A stretch of DNA of 64,000 bases from Flagellimonas eckloniae (GTDB lineage: Bacteria; Bacteroidota; Bacteroidia; Flavobacteriales; Flavobacteriaceae): positions 1,536,501-1,600,500 of the forward strand of contig NZ_LCTZ01000002.1 in assembly GCF_001413955.1 (NCBI RefSeq). Reading direction: 5' to 3'. The first letter of the stretch is position 1. The number at the start of each line of letters is the position of its first letter. The position numbers and the translations under genes were made by a program. Below, in pieces: positions 19,791-27,981 of the stretch. Below the pieces are notes generated by a model. The model did no database searches. It saw only the letters and a program-made list of their open reading frames with translations, and was not told the origin of the DNA.

Positions 19791-20635
19791 AGTCTTCTCC
19801 ATCTAACAATATTTCTTTCATTCATTCTAACAAACTCATCTTTTTCAAGGGATTTGGAAATTTCCAAAGATTTTTCAGCAGATTTAATAGCCGACCTATA
19901 ATCACCAAGTGCTGCCTCTACCAAAGACTTTACCCTATGGAAATAATACGTATCCCCTCCTAACTCCAACGCTTTGTTTAAGTACGCTAAGGCACGTTCA
20001 TAGTCCTTTTCTTGTTCTTGCAAATAACGAGCAGCCTCATAATAAGTTTGGGCGGTTGGGTTTGAAGTTATTTGCCTTAAGATTTCCTTTTCCATTTGAG
20101 CATGGGTATCCACAGAAAAGGGAATGTTTACTTGGGTGTTTGCCCAGGTCAAAGTCATATTCGCAGAATTATGGGTAATGGAATCAAAAGCAATTAAAAA
20201 GTTTTCTTGATGAAACTTCGTTTTATGTGGTTTGACCTTTACTCGGAATAAATCTTCAGAGGGATTGTAATTTTTACGTCCATCCCCCCAATGTGACGTG
20301 TTGGTATGAAATACCATTTGCCACTCCAAAGCTTCTGGAAAAGCATACAAGGCATAAGTACCTTTAGGCAGAATGTTCTCCATGACAACCATATCCGTAT
20401 CAACGGTGATTTTTGTAGACTCATTGGCTCCAACCCGCCATATGCGACCATAAGGAACCAATCCACCAAAAATTTCTCGGCCTTTGGCTGCGGGACGGGA
20501 ATATTCTACCGAAATTTCAGACAATCCTATTTCCTGCTCTACGGTAGCAAATGGACTGGCTTTTGGATGGGTAATCTGAGCAGTGACTTTAACAGTAAAT
20601 GATATAAGGAAAATAATTAGAGTTCTGAAAAGCAT
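19784..20635 (-). CDS. Secreted DUF2911 protein with C-terminal TPR-like helices
   Basis: The 283-residue protein has a signal peptide (MLFRTLIIFLISFTVKVTAQ) and a DUF2911 domain at about 24-180. That domain is marked by SEISVEYSRPAAKGREIFG, GRIWRVGANESTKIT and LPKGTYALYAFP, all characteristic of this Bacteroidota family. The last 100 residues form tetratricopeptide-like helix pairs (YYEAARYLQEQEKDYERALAYLNKALEL). The combination is common in the family, but no function has been established that I know of. The stop overlaps the convergent hydrolase gene, and the start follows the methyltransferase gene by one base, so the two minus-strand genes are cotranscribed. Confidence 0.88.
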   Translation of the reverse strand: MLFRTLIIFLISFTVKVTAQITHPKASPFATVEQEIGLSEISVEYSRPAAKGREIFGGLVPYGRIWRVGANESTKITVDTDMVVMENILPKGTYALYAFPEALEWQMVFHTNTSHWGDGRKNYNPSEDLFRVKVKPHKTKFHQENFLIAFDSITHNSANMTLTWANTQVNIPFSVDTHAQMEKEILRQITSNPTAQTYYEAARYLQEQEKDYERALAYLNKALELGGDTYYFHRVKSLVEAALGDYRSAIKSAEKSLEISKSLEKDEFVRMNERNIVRWRRLY

Positions 20636-20636
20636 C

Positions 20637-21410
20637 TCAATCCTTTTTTGTTCCCAAAAGATACAAAACTACTCCAGGTCCTGACTTTACCCTATCAATT
20701 TCCCAGTTATAAGACTCACTATTTTCTAAACTATCTACCAACGCCTTCATTTCTTTCACGGAATAGGTACGCAAGGAGGATACTACTCCATCCCAAAGTA
20801 CAAATAAGGGCACAATTGGTATCAGGTAGGTAAAAATTAAACGTCCAAATTTAAATGGCCTAATAAAGAGTGTGGTAAGCAAAACACTTATGGGCGAGAA
20901 CAACATGGCCAATATGCTTGGAACACTTCGTTCCTGTGCTTCAAAAATGCCAATTACGCTATGGGAATCTACTGCATTTTGTAAAATCTGCTTGGCATCA
21001 TCTGGTTTAAAATGATGTAAGGATAAAAATTGAGTCCGAAACCCCTTTAAACTTTCAGGTACTTTACGTGCATCAATGGCCGTGGTAATGAACTCAAAGT
21101 TATCTGCATGATTTTTAGTATACTCAAAGGCATTCAGATTCGGATAATAATCTGTCAATATGATTTTTAAATCTGGGTGGTTTTTTAGCAGTTCCGAATT
21201 CAACCAGAGTAATCCACCTCCACCACCGGAGCCCAAATCCACAATTGTGCTAGACCCATCAGCCTTAATACCCTTTTCCAGAATTGGAATTGCAGGTTTA
21301 TAAAGTTTTGTCTTATTGGATAAAAATTGTAGAAAATCCGTACCATAATCCCTTAAAAATTTTGGAAACCATTTTTGGTCCTCAAACTCAAACAGATGTA
21401 TTCTTCCCAT
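20637..21410 (-). CDS. Class I SAM-dependent methyltransferase-like protein
   Basis: A 257-residue protein with a Rossmann-type methyltransferase core: motif I is IVDLGSGGGGGLLWL (about 56-70), followed by LKIILTDYYPN with the acidic end of strand 2. The C-terminal part has two hydrophobic segments (ILAMLFSPISVLLTTLFI and FTYLIPIVPLFVLWDGVV), so it may be membrane-associated, which is unusual for a soluble methyltransferase. The catalytic substrate is unknown. It leads a two-gene transcript with the DUF2911 gene. Confidence 0.75.
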   Translation of the reverse strand: MGRIHLFEFEDQKWFPKFLRDYGTDFLQFLSNKTKLYKPAIPILEKGIKADGSSTIVDLGSGGGGGLLWLNSELLKNHPDLKIILTDYYPNLNAFEYTKNHADNFEFITTAIDARKVPESLKGFRTQFLSLHHFKPDDAKQILQNAVDSHSVIGIFEAQERSVPSILAMLFSPISVLLTTLFIRPFKFGRLIFTYLIPIVPLFVLWDGVVSSLRTYSVKEMKALVDSLENSESYNWEIDRVKSGPGVVLYLLGTKKD

Positions 21411-21476
21411 AACTCATCCATATTTAGATTATAAATTTAGGGAACACTTTAAATTATGTAAACTACTTAGATAGCT

Positions 21477-22433
21477 CTAAATCTTAAAAAACGAATCTAC
21501 AAATTCATATTTATTAAAGACCTGGAGATCTTCTATACCTTCGCCTACTCCAATATATTTAACGGGTATTTGAAATTGGTCTGAAATACCAATGACCACC
21601 CCACCTTTTGCGGTCCCATCTAATTTGGTTACGGCCAAACTACTTACCTCCGTGGCCTTGGTGAATTGCTTGGCCTGCTCAAATGCATTTTGCCCTGTTG
21701 AACCATCCAATACCAGCAATACTTCATGCGGGGCGTCATCAACTACCTTTTGCATTACCCGCTTCACCTTGGAAAGTTCATTCATCAAGTTCACCTTATT
21801 GTGCAATCTACCGGCCGTATCTATCAAAACCACATCTGCGTCATCTGCAACGGCAGAATTCAAGGTATCGAAAGCAACTGATGCAGGGTCACTCCCCATT
21901 TTTTGTTTTATTATGGGAACGTCGACCCGTTTTGCCCAAACTTCCAATTGGTCTATGGCTGCTGCCCTAAACGTATCTCCAGCTCCCAAAACTACTTTTA
22001 GCCCCTGATTCTTAAACTGATGTGCCAATTTTCCAATAGTTGTTGTTTTACCAACTCCATTTACACCCACTACCATAATAACATGAGGTTTTTTATCCGT
22101 GGGAACCAAAAATTCAGTATCCTCTCCTATATGGGTTTCTGAGAGCAATCCAGCAATTTCCTCACGTAGAATAACATTAAGTTCCTCGGTTCCCAGGTAT
22201 TTATCACGGGAAACCCGAGCCTCAATGCGGTCAATAATTTTTAAAGTTGTGTCAACCCCAACATCTGAAGTTACCAAGACTTCCTCCAGGTTATCCAAAA
22301 CCTCATCATCCACTTTGGATTTTCCGGCTACCGCCTTGCTCAATTTGCCAAAAAAACTGCTTTTCGACTTTTCAAGGCCCTTATCCAAGGTCTCTTTTTT
22401 ATCGGAAGAAAATATATTTTTAAATAAACTCAT
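21477..22433 (-). CDS. ftsY: Signal recognition particle receptor FtsY
   Basis: The SRP receptor GTPase that docks ribosome-nascent-chain complexes at the inner membrane. At 318 residues it has a short N-terminal region (1-35) without the long acidic A domain of E. coli, then the NG domain. The G1 P-loop is GVNGVGKT (123-130), DTFRAAA follows, G3 is DTAGR and G4 is TKLDGTAKGG, and the closure KYIGVGEGIEDLQVF matches FtsY rather than Ffh. A terminator at 22515-22538 separates it from the ribosomal protein genes upstream. It has its own -7 box. Confidence 0.96.
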   Translation of the reverse strand: MSLFKNIFSSDKKETLDKGLEKSKSSFFGKLSKAVAGKSKVDDEVLDNLEEVLVTSDVGVDTTLKIIDRIEARVSRDKYLGTEELNVILREEIAGLLSETHIGEDTEFLVPTDKKPHVIMVVGVNGVGKTTTIGKLAHQFKNQGLKVVLGAGDTFRAAAIDQLEVWAKRVDVPIIKQKMGSDPASVAFDTLNSAVADDADVVLIDTAGRLHNKVNLMNELSKVKRVMQKVVDDAPHEVLLVLDGSTGQNAFEQAKQFTKATEVSSLAVTKLDGTAKGGVVIGISDQFQIPVKYIGVGEGIEDLQVFNKYEFVDSFFKI

Positions 22434-22453
22434 AGTTGTACTTCAATACACTT

Positions 22454-22461
22454 CAAAGATA
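22454..22461 (-). promoter_or_regulatory. Putative -7 box for ftsY
   Basis: TATCTTTG on the minus strand matches TAnnTTTG 20 bases before the ftsY ATG. The -33 element is not clear. Confidence 0.4.
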
Positions 22462-22511
22462 GGAAAGTAAGGGGAGTTTTGTTAAAGTTGGAGCCATTTT
22501 CAAAGTAGGGA

Positions 22512-22541
22512 AATAAAAAAAGCCGCTATTAAAGCGGCCTT
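22512..22541 (-). terminator. Terminator of the rpmB-rpmG-DUF4295 transcript
   Basis: On the minus strand GCCGCT-TTAAT-AGCGGC is followed by TTTTTTT. It lies about 25 bases beyond the DUF4295 stop and before ftsY. Confidence 0.85.
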
Positions 22542-22563
22542 AATTTTTACAACAAAGATTGAT

Positions 22564-22716
22564 TTAATTTTTATTCAACCAATCATTGACCAATTCTGGC
22601 GACATTACTGACTCAACAAATGTATAAGCTCCCGTTTTTGGGGATTTTACCATTTTAATGGCCTTTGTCAATCTTTTTGAACTACTCTGTAGTGATGCTA
22701 CTGTCTTCTTTGCCAT
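22564..22716 (-). CDS. DUF4295 small ribosome-associated protein (50 aa)
   Basis: This short gene was read by hand: ATG at 22716, TAA at 22566-22564, 50 residues, starting MAKKTVASLQSSSKRLTKA and ending VNDWLNKN. It is basic and Ser/Lys-rich, the profile of a ribosomal protein. DUF4295 proteins sit next to rpmB and rpmG across Bacteroidota. As I recall, structural work on the Flavobacterium johnsoniae ribosome identified such a protein as an extra large-subunit component (bL38). Eight bases separate it from rpmG, and a terminator follows, so it is the last gene of the ribosomal transcript. Confidence 0.88.
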   Translation of the reverse strand: MAKKTVASLQSSSKRLTKAIKMVKSPKTGAYTFVESVMSPELVNDWLNKN

Positions 22717-22724
22717 GACCTAAC

Positions 22725-22907
22725 TTATTTAATTTCTTTATGAACAGTCATACGCTTAAGAATAGGATTGAATTTTTTGATCTCCATTCTATCTGGCGTG
22801 TTCTTTTTATTTTTGGTTGTAATGTACCTTGAAGTACCTGGCATACCAGACTCCTTGTGCTCAGTACACTCTAAAATAACCTGAATTCTATTTCCTTTCT
22901 TTGCCAT
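22725..22907 (-). CDS. rpmG: 50S ribosomal protein L33 (bL33)
   Basis: A 60-residue large-subunit protein, identified by [18 protein letters not shown] and by the [20 protein letters not shown] core of bL33. The four-Cys zinc ribbon of C+ paralogues is absent (one Cys only), so this is a zinc-independent C- form. It lies between rpmB and DUF4295 in the conserved Bacteroidota order. Confidence 0.97.
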   Translation of the reverse strand: MAKKGNRIQVILECTEHKESGMPGTSRYITTKNKKNTPDRMEIKKFNPILKRMTVHKEIK

Positions 22908-22933
22908 TGTATCGTACTTAAAATCTTAGGCTA

Positions 22934-23161
22934 CTATTTTTTGGAATCGATATCCTTTAAAACAGCAGAGATTCCTTTTTTATTGATAATCTTTAAACCT
23001 CTAGTTGAAACGTTTAGGGTTACCCAACGATCTTCCTCCGGAATGTAAAATTTCTTTTTGGAAATATTTACATCGAATCTTCTTTTGGTTTTATTGATGG
23101 AAAAGGAAACGTTGTTTCCAAACATCACCTTTTTTCCTGTAACTTCACAAATCTTAGACAT
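22934..23161 (-). CDS. rpmB: 50S ribosomal protein L28 (bL28)
   Basis: A 75-residue large-subunit protein beginning MSKICEVTGKKVMFGNNVS and continuing KRRFDVNISKKKFYIPEE, both typical of bL28. One Cys remains at the N-terminus, so the zinc-ligand set is incomplete. It is first in the rpmB-rpmG-DUF4295 transcript and preceded by a near-perfect promoter. Confidence 0.97.
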   Translation of the reverse strand: MSKICEVTGKKVMFGNNVSFSINKTKRRFDVNISKKKFYIPEEDRWVTLNVSTRGLKIINKKGISAVLKDIDSKK

Positions 23162-23194
23162 CTCCCTAACTTTTGAGTGATTTTATTGAGGCTG

Positions 23195-23225
23195 CAAATT
23201 TATAGCATTTTAATGGGACGCACAA
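23195..23225 (-). promoter_or_regulatory. Promoter of the rpmB operon
   Basis: On the minus strand TTG (23225-23223), 20 bases, then TAAATTTG (23202-23195) fit the Bacteroidota consensus. The box is 33 bases before the rpmB ATG and lies downstream of the cinA stop, so the ribosomal genes do not depend on readthrough. Confidence 0.7.
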
Positions 23226-23234
23226 AATTCTTTT

Positions 23235-24482
23235 TTAGAATTTTAGAATTTCTTTTAGTAATAATTCAAATGCCTTGTTTACAGACTTCTGGACAATGCG
23301 TTCTCTATGATTCCCCATATTGAATTTCTGCGCAAAAGTATGTTCTGGAGTACTAATGGCAATATAGGTCGTTCCCACTTCAGCATCTGAATCCCCTTTT
23401 GTTGGCCCAGCATTTCCTGTTGTAGCTATTGAGAAGTCCGTGCCCAGTATCTTTTTTACATTTTCAGCCATGGCAATAGCAACTTCTTCGCTTACCACAG
23501 AATGTTTTTTTACCAAATCTTCTGGGACATTCAACACTTTAATTTTTGTTTCAGTGGCATAGCTCACCACACTACCCTTGAAATAGGATGATGCGCCAGG
23601 GATAGTAGTTATTTGTTGTGCGATTTTGCCTCCAGTAAAACTTTCGGCTGTTGCAAGGGTCATTTGCTTTTGGGTCAAATATTTACCTACCTGGTTTTCT
23701 ATGGACTCATCTTCTTCCTCTCCCACAATAATATCACCGATTAGAGGATATAGTTTTTTAACCTCTATATTAATGGTGGCTTGTAGAAACTCTCTGTCCT
23801 CCCCTTTGGCAGTAAGTCTTAAACGCACCCTACCCAAATTGGGCAAGTACGCAAATTTGATAAAGCTTGGGAGGTTATTTTCCCACTCCTCAATTTTGTT
23901 GGCAATGGCACTTTCACCCAAACCATAGGTCATGATGGTCTTGTGAAAAATGTGAGGACGCTTGTATTCTTTTATGATTTTAGGGAGCACCTCATTCTTC
24001 ATCAAGTTTTTCATCTCAAAAGGCACCCCTGGTAACGAAATAAAGGCTGTTTTTCCTTTCTTCATCCATAGCCCTGGTGCCGTTCCATTGGCATTATGCA
24101 ATACCGTAGCCTTTGCAGGCACCAAAGCTTGTTTTCTATTTAAATCTGATATGGGGGTAGAAATATACTTCTTAAAAATTTCCTCTATATGCTGTAATAC
24201 AGTATCATCTTGAACCAGCTCATCGTTAAAAAACTGGCATAGCGTATGCTTGGTGATGTCGTCTTTGGTAGGCCCTAAGCCCCCGGTGAGTATCACTATT
24301 GATGACCTTTTGCCCGCAACTTCCAAAGCATCTAAAATATGACTTCGGTCATCTTGCACCGAGGTAATCTGATATACGGCAACACCTATCTTATTAAGTT
24401 CTTTGGAAATGAATGCAGAATTGGAATCTACAATCTGTCCAATGAGGATTTCATCCCCAATGGTAATTATTTCTGCCTGCAT
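23235..24482 (-). CDS. cinA: CinA family protein (nicotinamide-nucleotide amidohydrolase/pyrophosphatase type)
   Basis: A 415-residue two-domain cytoplasmic protein. The N-terminal MoCF-like domain (1 to about 170) opens with [20 protein letters not shown] and has the [13 protein letters not shown] loop. The C-terminal PncC-type domain starts near 255 with [14 protein letters not shown] and continues [14 protein letters not shown], the NMN deamidase signature. Full-length CinA proteins usually take part in pyridine nucleotide salvage, and in some Firmicutes they are linked to competence. It directly follows the Hpt gene (adjacent stop and start), in one transcript with the FAH gene. Confidence 0.93.
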   Translation of the reverse strand: MQAEIITIGDEILIGQIVDSNSAFISKELNKIGVAVYQITSVQDDRSHILDALEVAGKRSSIVILTGGLGPTKDDITKHTLCQFFNDELVQDDTVLQHIEEIFKKYISTPISDLNRKQALVPAKATVLHNANGTAPGLWMKKGKTAFISLPGVPFEMKNLMKNEVLPKIIKEYKRPHIFHKTIMTYGLGESAIANKIEEWENNLPSFIKFAYLPNLGRVRLRLTAKGEDREFLQATINIEVKKLYPLIGDIIVGEEEDESIENQVGKYLTQKQMTLATAESFTGGKIAQQITTIPGASSYFKGSVVSYATETKIKVLNVPEDLVKKHSVVSEEVAIAMAENVKKILGTDFSIATTGNAGPTKGDSDAEVGTTYIAISTPEHTFAQKFNMGNHRERIVQKSVNKAFELLLKEILKF

Positions 24483-24821
24483 CTATAGGTCGAAATCTTT
24501 TTGGAGTTCTGAGATAACCTGGTGCACATCTTTTTTGAGCATGGGAAAATTCTCCTTGATCGCGTCCATATTGGCATCACTCTTACCCAAAGTTTCAATT
24601 TCCAGTGCGATGGCACGGGTTTGTTCCATCCCAAGTAAATCTACATTGGGTTTAATTTTATGGGCCAGTTTGTATATATTTTCAAAATCCTCTTCGTCTA
24701 TGGCTTTTTCCAAACCTTCTAAATCTATTGGGACTTCTTCTAAAAAAACAGAAACTACAGAGATTATAAAATCTTGGTCTCCCTCTGCCATTTCATTTAT
24801 TTTGTCGAGGCTGTAAATCAT
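24483..24821 (-). CDS. Histidine-containing phosphotransfer (HPt) protein
   Basis: A 112-residue all-helical HPt protein. The phosphorylatable site is probably H54 in KLAHKIKPN, which fits the AHxLKG-type helix of HPt modules, followed by the LLGMEQ helix packing residues. The rest is acidic and amphipathic (FLEEVPIDLEGLEKAIDEED). No histidine kinase or response regulator gene is adjacent, so its relay partners are elsewhere. It overlaps the preceding FAH gene by one base and abuts cinA, a functionally mixed operon. Confidence 0.88.
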   Translation of the reverse strand: MIYSLDKINEMAEGDQDFIISVVSVFLEEVPIDLEGLEKAIDEEDFENIYKLAHKIKPNVDLLGMEQTRAIALEIETLGKSDANMDAIKENFPMLKKDVHQVISELQKDFDL

Positions 24822-25432
24822 TATTTCACATTAATTTCAAACATCTTCTCTCCTTCGAGGATACCAGAAAGGTAGTCATTTGGACTTACTTTACCAACCC
24901 CCGCCGGGGTGCCTGTAAACAAAATATCCCCCTTTTTGAGCATAAAATAGGTGGATACGTATGAAATTAACTCATCTATCTTCCACAGCATCAAGGAAGT
25001 ACTTCCATTTTGAACATTTTCCCCATTTTTTAACAAGGAAAACCCCAGTTTATCAATATTTTCGTACTTTTCTTTACGGTTCCACTTACCTACTACGGCC
25101 GAACCATCAAATCCCTTCGCTTTCTCCCAGGGCAAACCTTTAGCTTTAAGCTTGGATTGAAGGTCTCTTGCGGTAAAATCTATTCCAAGACCAATTTCAT
25201 CATAATAAGTATGGGCAAATTGTTTTGATATATGCTTTCCAACCTTCTTGATTTTGACCAACACTTCTACTTCGTAATGTATTTCCTCAGAAAATTCAGG
25301 GATGTAAAAATCCTGTTCTTTTGGTAATACTGCAGAATCTGGTTTTATAAAAACAACAGGTTCTTTTGGTCTTTCATTCTGCAACTCTTCAATATGGGCA
25401 GCATAGTTTCTGCCAATACAAATCAATTTCAT
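24821..25432 (-). CDS. Fumarylacetoacetate hydrolase family protein
   Basis: A 203-residue FAH-fold protein (ATG at 25432; two residues longer if 25438 is used). Family motifs are IGRNYAAH at the start, PVVFIKPDSAVL, the metal ligands in EIHYEVEVLV, GLGIDFTARDLQ, and the closing GDILFTGTPAGVG. The single-domain length matches YcgM-like enzymes, which include acylpyruvases and oxaloacetate decarboxylases. The sequence alone does not decide between them. It is the first gene of a transcript with the HPt and cinA genes. Confidence 0.9.
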   Translation of the reverse strand: MKLICIGRNYAAHIEELQNERPKEPVVFIKPDSAVLPKEQDFYIPEFSEEIHYEVEVLVKIKKVGKHISKQFAHTYYDEIGLGIDFTARDLQSKLKAKGLPWEKAKGFDGSAVVGKWNRKEKYENIDKLGFSLLKNGENVQNGSTSLMLWKIDELISYVSTYFMLKKGDILFTGTPAGVGKVSPNDYLSGILEGEKMFEINVK

Positions 25433-25441
25433 ATTCAAACG

Positions 25442-26347
25442 TTATTTTGATATTTTAAGGCTAATTGCCGGGATAAATTTTTCTTGATTGGAAAAAGAAT
25501 TGATAGTAAAATCATTCCATTCTCCCATTCCATAAACCATAAATCTATAGTCTCTATTTTTAGTGTAGATACCACCAAAAGTTGGAGCAAATCTGTCTTC
25601 CCAAATTTCTTTTTGAGTTACTTCATTTTTATTAATTTTTTTATACCAATTTGATGGGATAAACAACCACTCCAATCCATTGTATATTCCTTCTTTAGGA
25701 ACTTTTATACGCAATCGGGAAAGATCTATTGATACATATTCTTGATTTTTCTTTACATCTAAAATCAAACTTTTCTGAACCAAATCGTCATTTGGAGTTT
25801 TATGGGTGTAATCAACATTGAATAACCTAAGTCTGAATTTAGAACTACTTAATGTTTGACCTGTATTATTCCTGAAAAAAATAGTAACCTTTTCCACATA
25901 CTTTTTTGAAGAATCCATATTCGGAAAATACAAAGCTAATATCCAAGGGGTTGATGATGAATTAAAACCACCGGTAATCTTGTTACTTCCTATAGGATTG
26001 AGAACTTGAGAATTGCTTAAATTGTCCATCACAACAACTTCTTCCAACTCAAAAGTCGCCGCATCCAGAAGTATCAATTTAGTATTAAACAGATCAGAGG
26101 CCTTAATAACAACATCTTTGTATCCTAGTGATGAAACATGAACATCTTTCTCTAGAAACTCTTTCTGTATTTCCAAAAAATAATGCCCCTTCTCATCAGA
26201 TGATGTCCCTTTTAGCGTATTTAAAAAACTGATATTTACATATGGAATTGGTTCGTTTGTTTTTGCATCCAATACGTATCCATCAAAATCTATATTTTGT
26301 GAAAATGATACAAAAGGCAAAAGCAATACCAGGAGAAAAAAACGCAT
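25442..26347 (-). CDS. Secreted protein with carboxypeptidase-like regulatory domain
   Basis: A 301-residue secreted protein. The signal peptide (1-16, ending VSFS) is followed by a CarboxypepD_reg-like beta-sandwich at about 20-95 (FDGYVLDAKTNEPIPYVNIS, GTSSDEKGHYFLEI, SSLGYKDVVI). The remaining 200 residues are strand-rich with no motif I recognise. There is no plug or beta-barrel, so it is not a TonB receptor despite the shared first domain. It sits between the FAH and exonuclease genes with gaps of three and zero bases, so it is probably cotranscribed. Function unknown. Confidence 0.75.
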   Translation of the reverse strand: MRFFLLVLLLPFVSFSQNIDFDGYVLDAKTNEPIPYVNISFLNTLKGTSSDEKGHYFLEIQKEFLEKDVHVSSLGYKDVVIKASDLFNTKLILLDAATFELEEVVVMDNLSNSQVLNPIGSNKITGGFNSSSTPWILALYFPNMDSSKKYVEKVTIFFRNNTGQTLSSSKFRLRLFNVDYTHKTPNDDLVQKSLILDVKKNQEYVSIDLSRLRIKVPKEGIYNGLEWLFIPSNWYKKINKNEVTQKEIWEDRFAPTFGGIYTKNRDYRFMVYGMGEWNDFTINSFSNQEKFIPAISLKISK

Positions 26348-27124
26348 TTACCCCAATTTATTTCCGAATTTACTCAACTTAATTTTTGTGAGCACTTTTT
26401 TTGTATAGAGCGGAAAATCTGCATTTAAAATCCATCCAAAATACCCCGGCTCTTTCTCCATGACCTCATCCACAGTTTTTCCTTTATGCTTTCCAAAAGC
26501 GAAAGTTGGCTGCTCATCTTCATTGACACCAATAAATCCGGCAAAATCCAGGGATTGTTTTCGAGTAGTGAATTCAGATAGTTTTTTTACGTTATTCTCC
26601 AATTCAGGATATCTATCCAGTTGGGACAGCAAGACCTCGTATGTGGCCATAGTATCCGCTTCTGCACTATGGGCATCATCCAAACTTTTATCACAGTAAA
26701 ATTTATACGCTGCGCCCAGGGTCCGTTTTTCCATTTTATGGAAGATGGTTTGAACATCAACAGATACCATGTGCTTCATATCAAAATCCACATCGGAACG
26801 AAGCATTTCTTCTGCCAAGAGCGGAATGTCAAACCTATCTGAATTAAACCCTGCCAAATCACTGTCCTTTATCATTTTATAGATTTCTTTGGACAATTGT
26901 TTGAAGGTAGGCTCATTGGCCACTTTTTCATTGGAAATACCATGTACCAAGACCACTTCTGGGGGTATTTCCATTTCTGGGTTTACCAACCATGTTTTAC
27001 TTTCTTTATTTCCGTTTGGAAAAACCTTGAGTATTGAAATTTCTACAATTCTATCTTTGGCCACATTAATACCGGTGGTTTCTAAATCGAAAAAACAAAT
27101 AGGTTTTGTCAGCTTTAATTCCAT
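26348..27124 (-). CDS. 3'-5' exonuclease, DnaQ/DEDDh family
   Basis: A 258-residue nuclease. Exo I is ICFFDLETTGINVAKDR, with D14 and E16 as metal ligands. Exo II lies around LAGFNSDRFDIPLL, and Exo III is DAHSAEADTMATYEVL, the HxxxxD form of the DEDDh class. The C-terminal part (from about 190) contains FAFGKHKGKTVDEVMEKEPGYF, the short domain found after the exonuclease in many Bacteroidota proteins. It could act in DNA repair or RNA turnover. It is not part of a polymerase gene. Confidence 0.92.
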   Translation of the reverse strand: MELKLTKPICFFDLETTGINVAKDRIVEISILKVFPNGNKESKTWLVNPEMEIPPEVVLVHGISNEKVANEPTFKQLSKEIYKMIKDSDLAGFNSDRFDIPLLAEEMLRSDVDFDMKHMVSVDVQTIFHKMEKRTLGAAYKFYCDKSLDDAHSAEADTMATYEVLLSQLDRYPELENNVKKLSEFTTRKQSLDFAGFIGVNEDEQPTFAFGKHKGKTVDEVMEKEPGYFGWILNADFPLYTKKVLTKIKLSKFGNKLG

Positions 27125-27133
27125 AAAACAATT

Positions 27134-27916
27134 TTAGCGCGATTTAGAAAATAGCCATGTTAATAATTCTGGTTCTGAAAAGGCATTGTCCCAACTATTA
27201 TGACCTACTTCTGGGTACACTGAATATTTTACATTGATTCCAATATCCTGCATTGCTTTAACCATTGTTGCCGAAAGCTTTTCTGGAACCACATTGTCAG
27301 CTTCCCCGTGAAACACCCACCAATCCAAATTGCTGAGTTTCTTACTTATTTTTGGATTGGCCCCTCCACAAATAGGAAAGGCGGCAGCAAATAGCTTGGG
27401 GTTTCTTCGAACCAATTCGAATGTTCCCATACCACCCATTGATAGCCCACCAACATAGATCCTATTTTTATCAATCCTATAGGTTTTTCTAATATCTTTT
27501 ATTAATCCTTCCAACAATAACATATCTTTCGTGGGCTCTGAATCTTCATAAAAAACAAATTTCCTATTGGGAATGTCTCCTTTCACATCTACTTTTGCCC
27601 ATGAACTGCCTGCAGCACATTGCGGAAAAACTACAATAGCACGATGGTTGTTTCTAACCTCTTCCTTTAGGAACAGGTCTGAGCCATGAACCAATTGTGA
27701 CTCATTATCATCTCCCCGCTCACCCGAGCCATGCAACACAAATAGCAAAGGGTACTTTTCTTTTGGATTGTAATCTTTGGGAAATACTATGCGATAAGGC
27801 ATCTTATCACCATTCTTTACGAAGACTTTTTTTTTATAGACCGAAAGATCTTGTGCCTTCATATTACCATAGGATAGAAAAAGTAAAGCCACACATAAGG
27901 AGGTTATAAACTTCAT
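27134..27916 (-). CDS. Secreted alpha/beta-hydrolase (esterase/dienelactone hydrolase-like)
   Basis: A 260-residue exported hydrolase (ATG at 27916), with signal peptide MKFITSLCVALLFLSYGNMKAQ. The oxyanion region is LLFVLHGSGERGDDN, the nucleophile elbow is G-L-S-M-G-G in VGGLSMGGMGTFEL, and the catalytic His is probably in YPEVGHNSWDNAF. This layout matches the feruloyl-esterase/PHB-depolymerase-like peptidases of the prolyl oligopeptidase superfamily. The natural ester is unknown. It is ten bases from the exonuclease gene. Confidence 0.88.
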   Translation of the reverse strand: MKFITSLCVALLFLSYGNMKAQDLSVYKKKVFVKNGDKMPYRIVFPKDYNPKEKYPLLFVLHGSGERGDDNESQLVHGSDLFLKEEVRNNHRAIVVFPQCAAGSSWAKVDVKGDIPNRKFVFYEDSEPTKDMLLLEGLIKDIRKTYRIDKNRIYVGGLSMGGMGTFELVRRNPKLFAAAFPICGGANPKISKKLSNLDWWVFHGEADNVVPEKLSATMVKAMQDIGINVKYSVYPEVGHNSWDNAFSEPELLTWLFSKSR

Positions 27917-27981
27917 TTGCAAATGAATTTGTTTAAACCTCTAAGTTAATAATAGTGGAATGATTACAAATGTTTTTTATG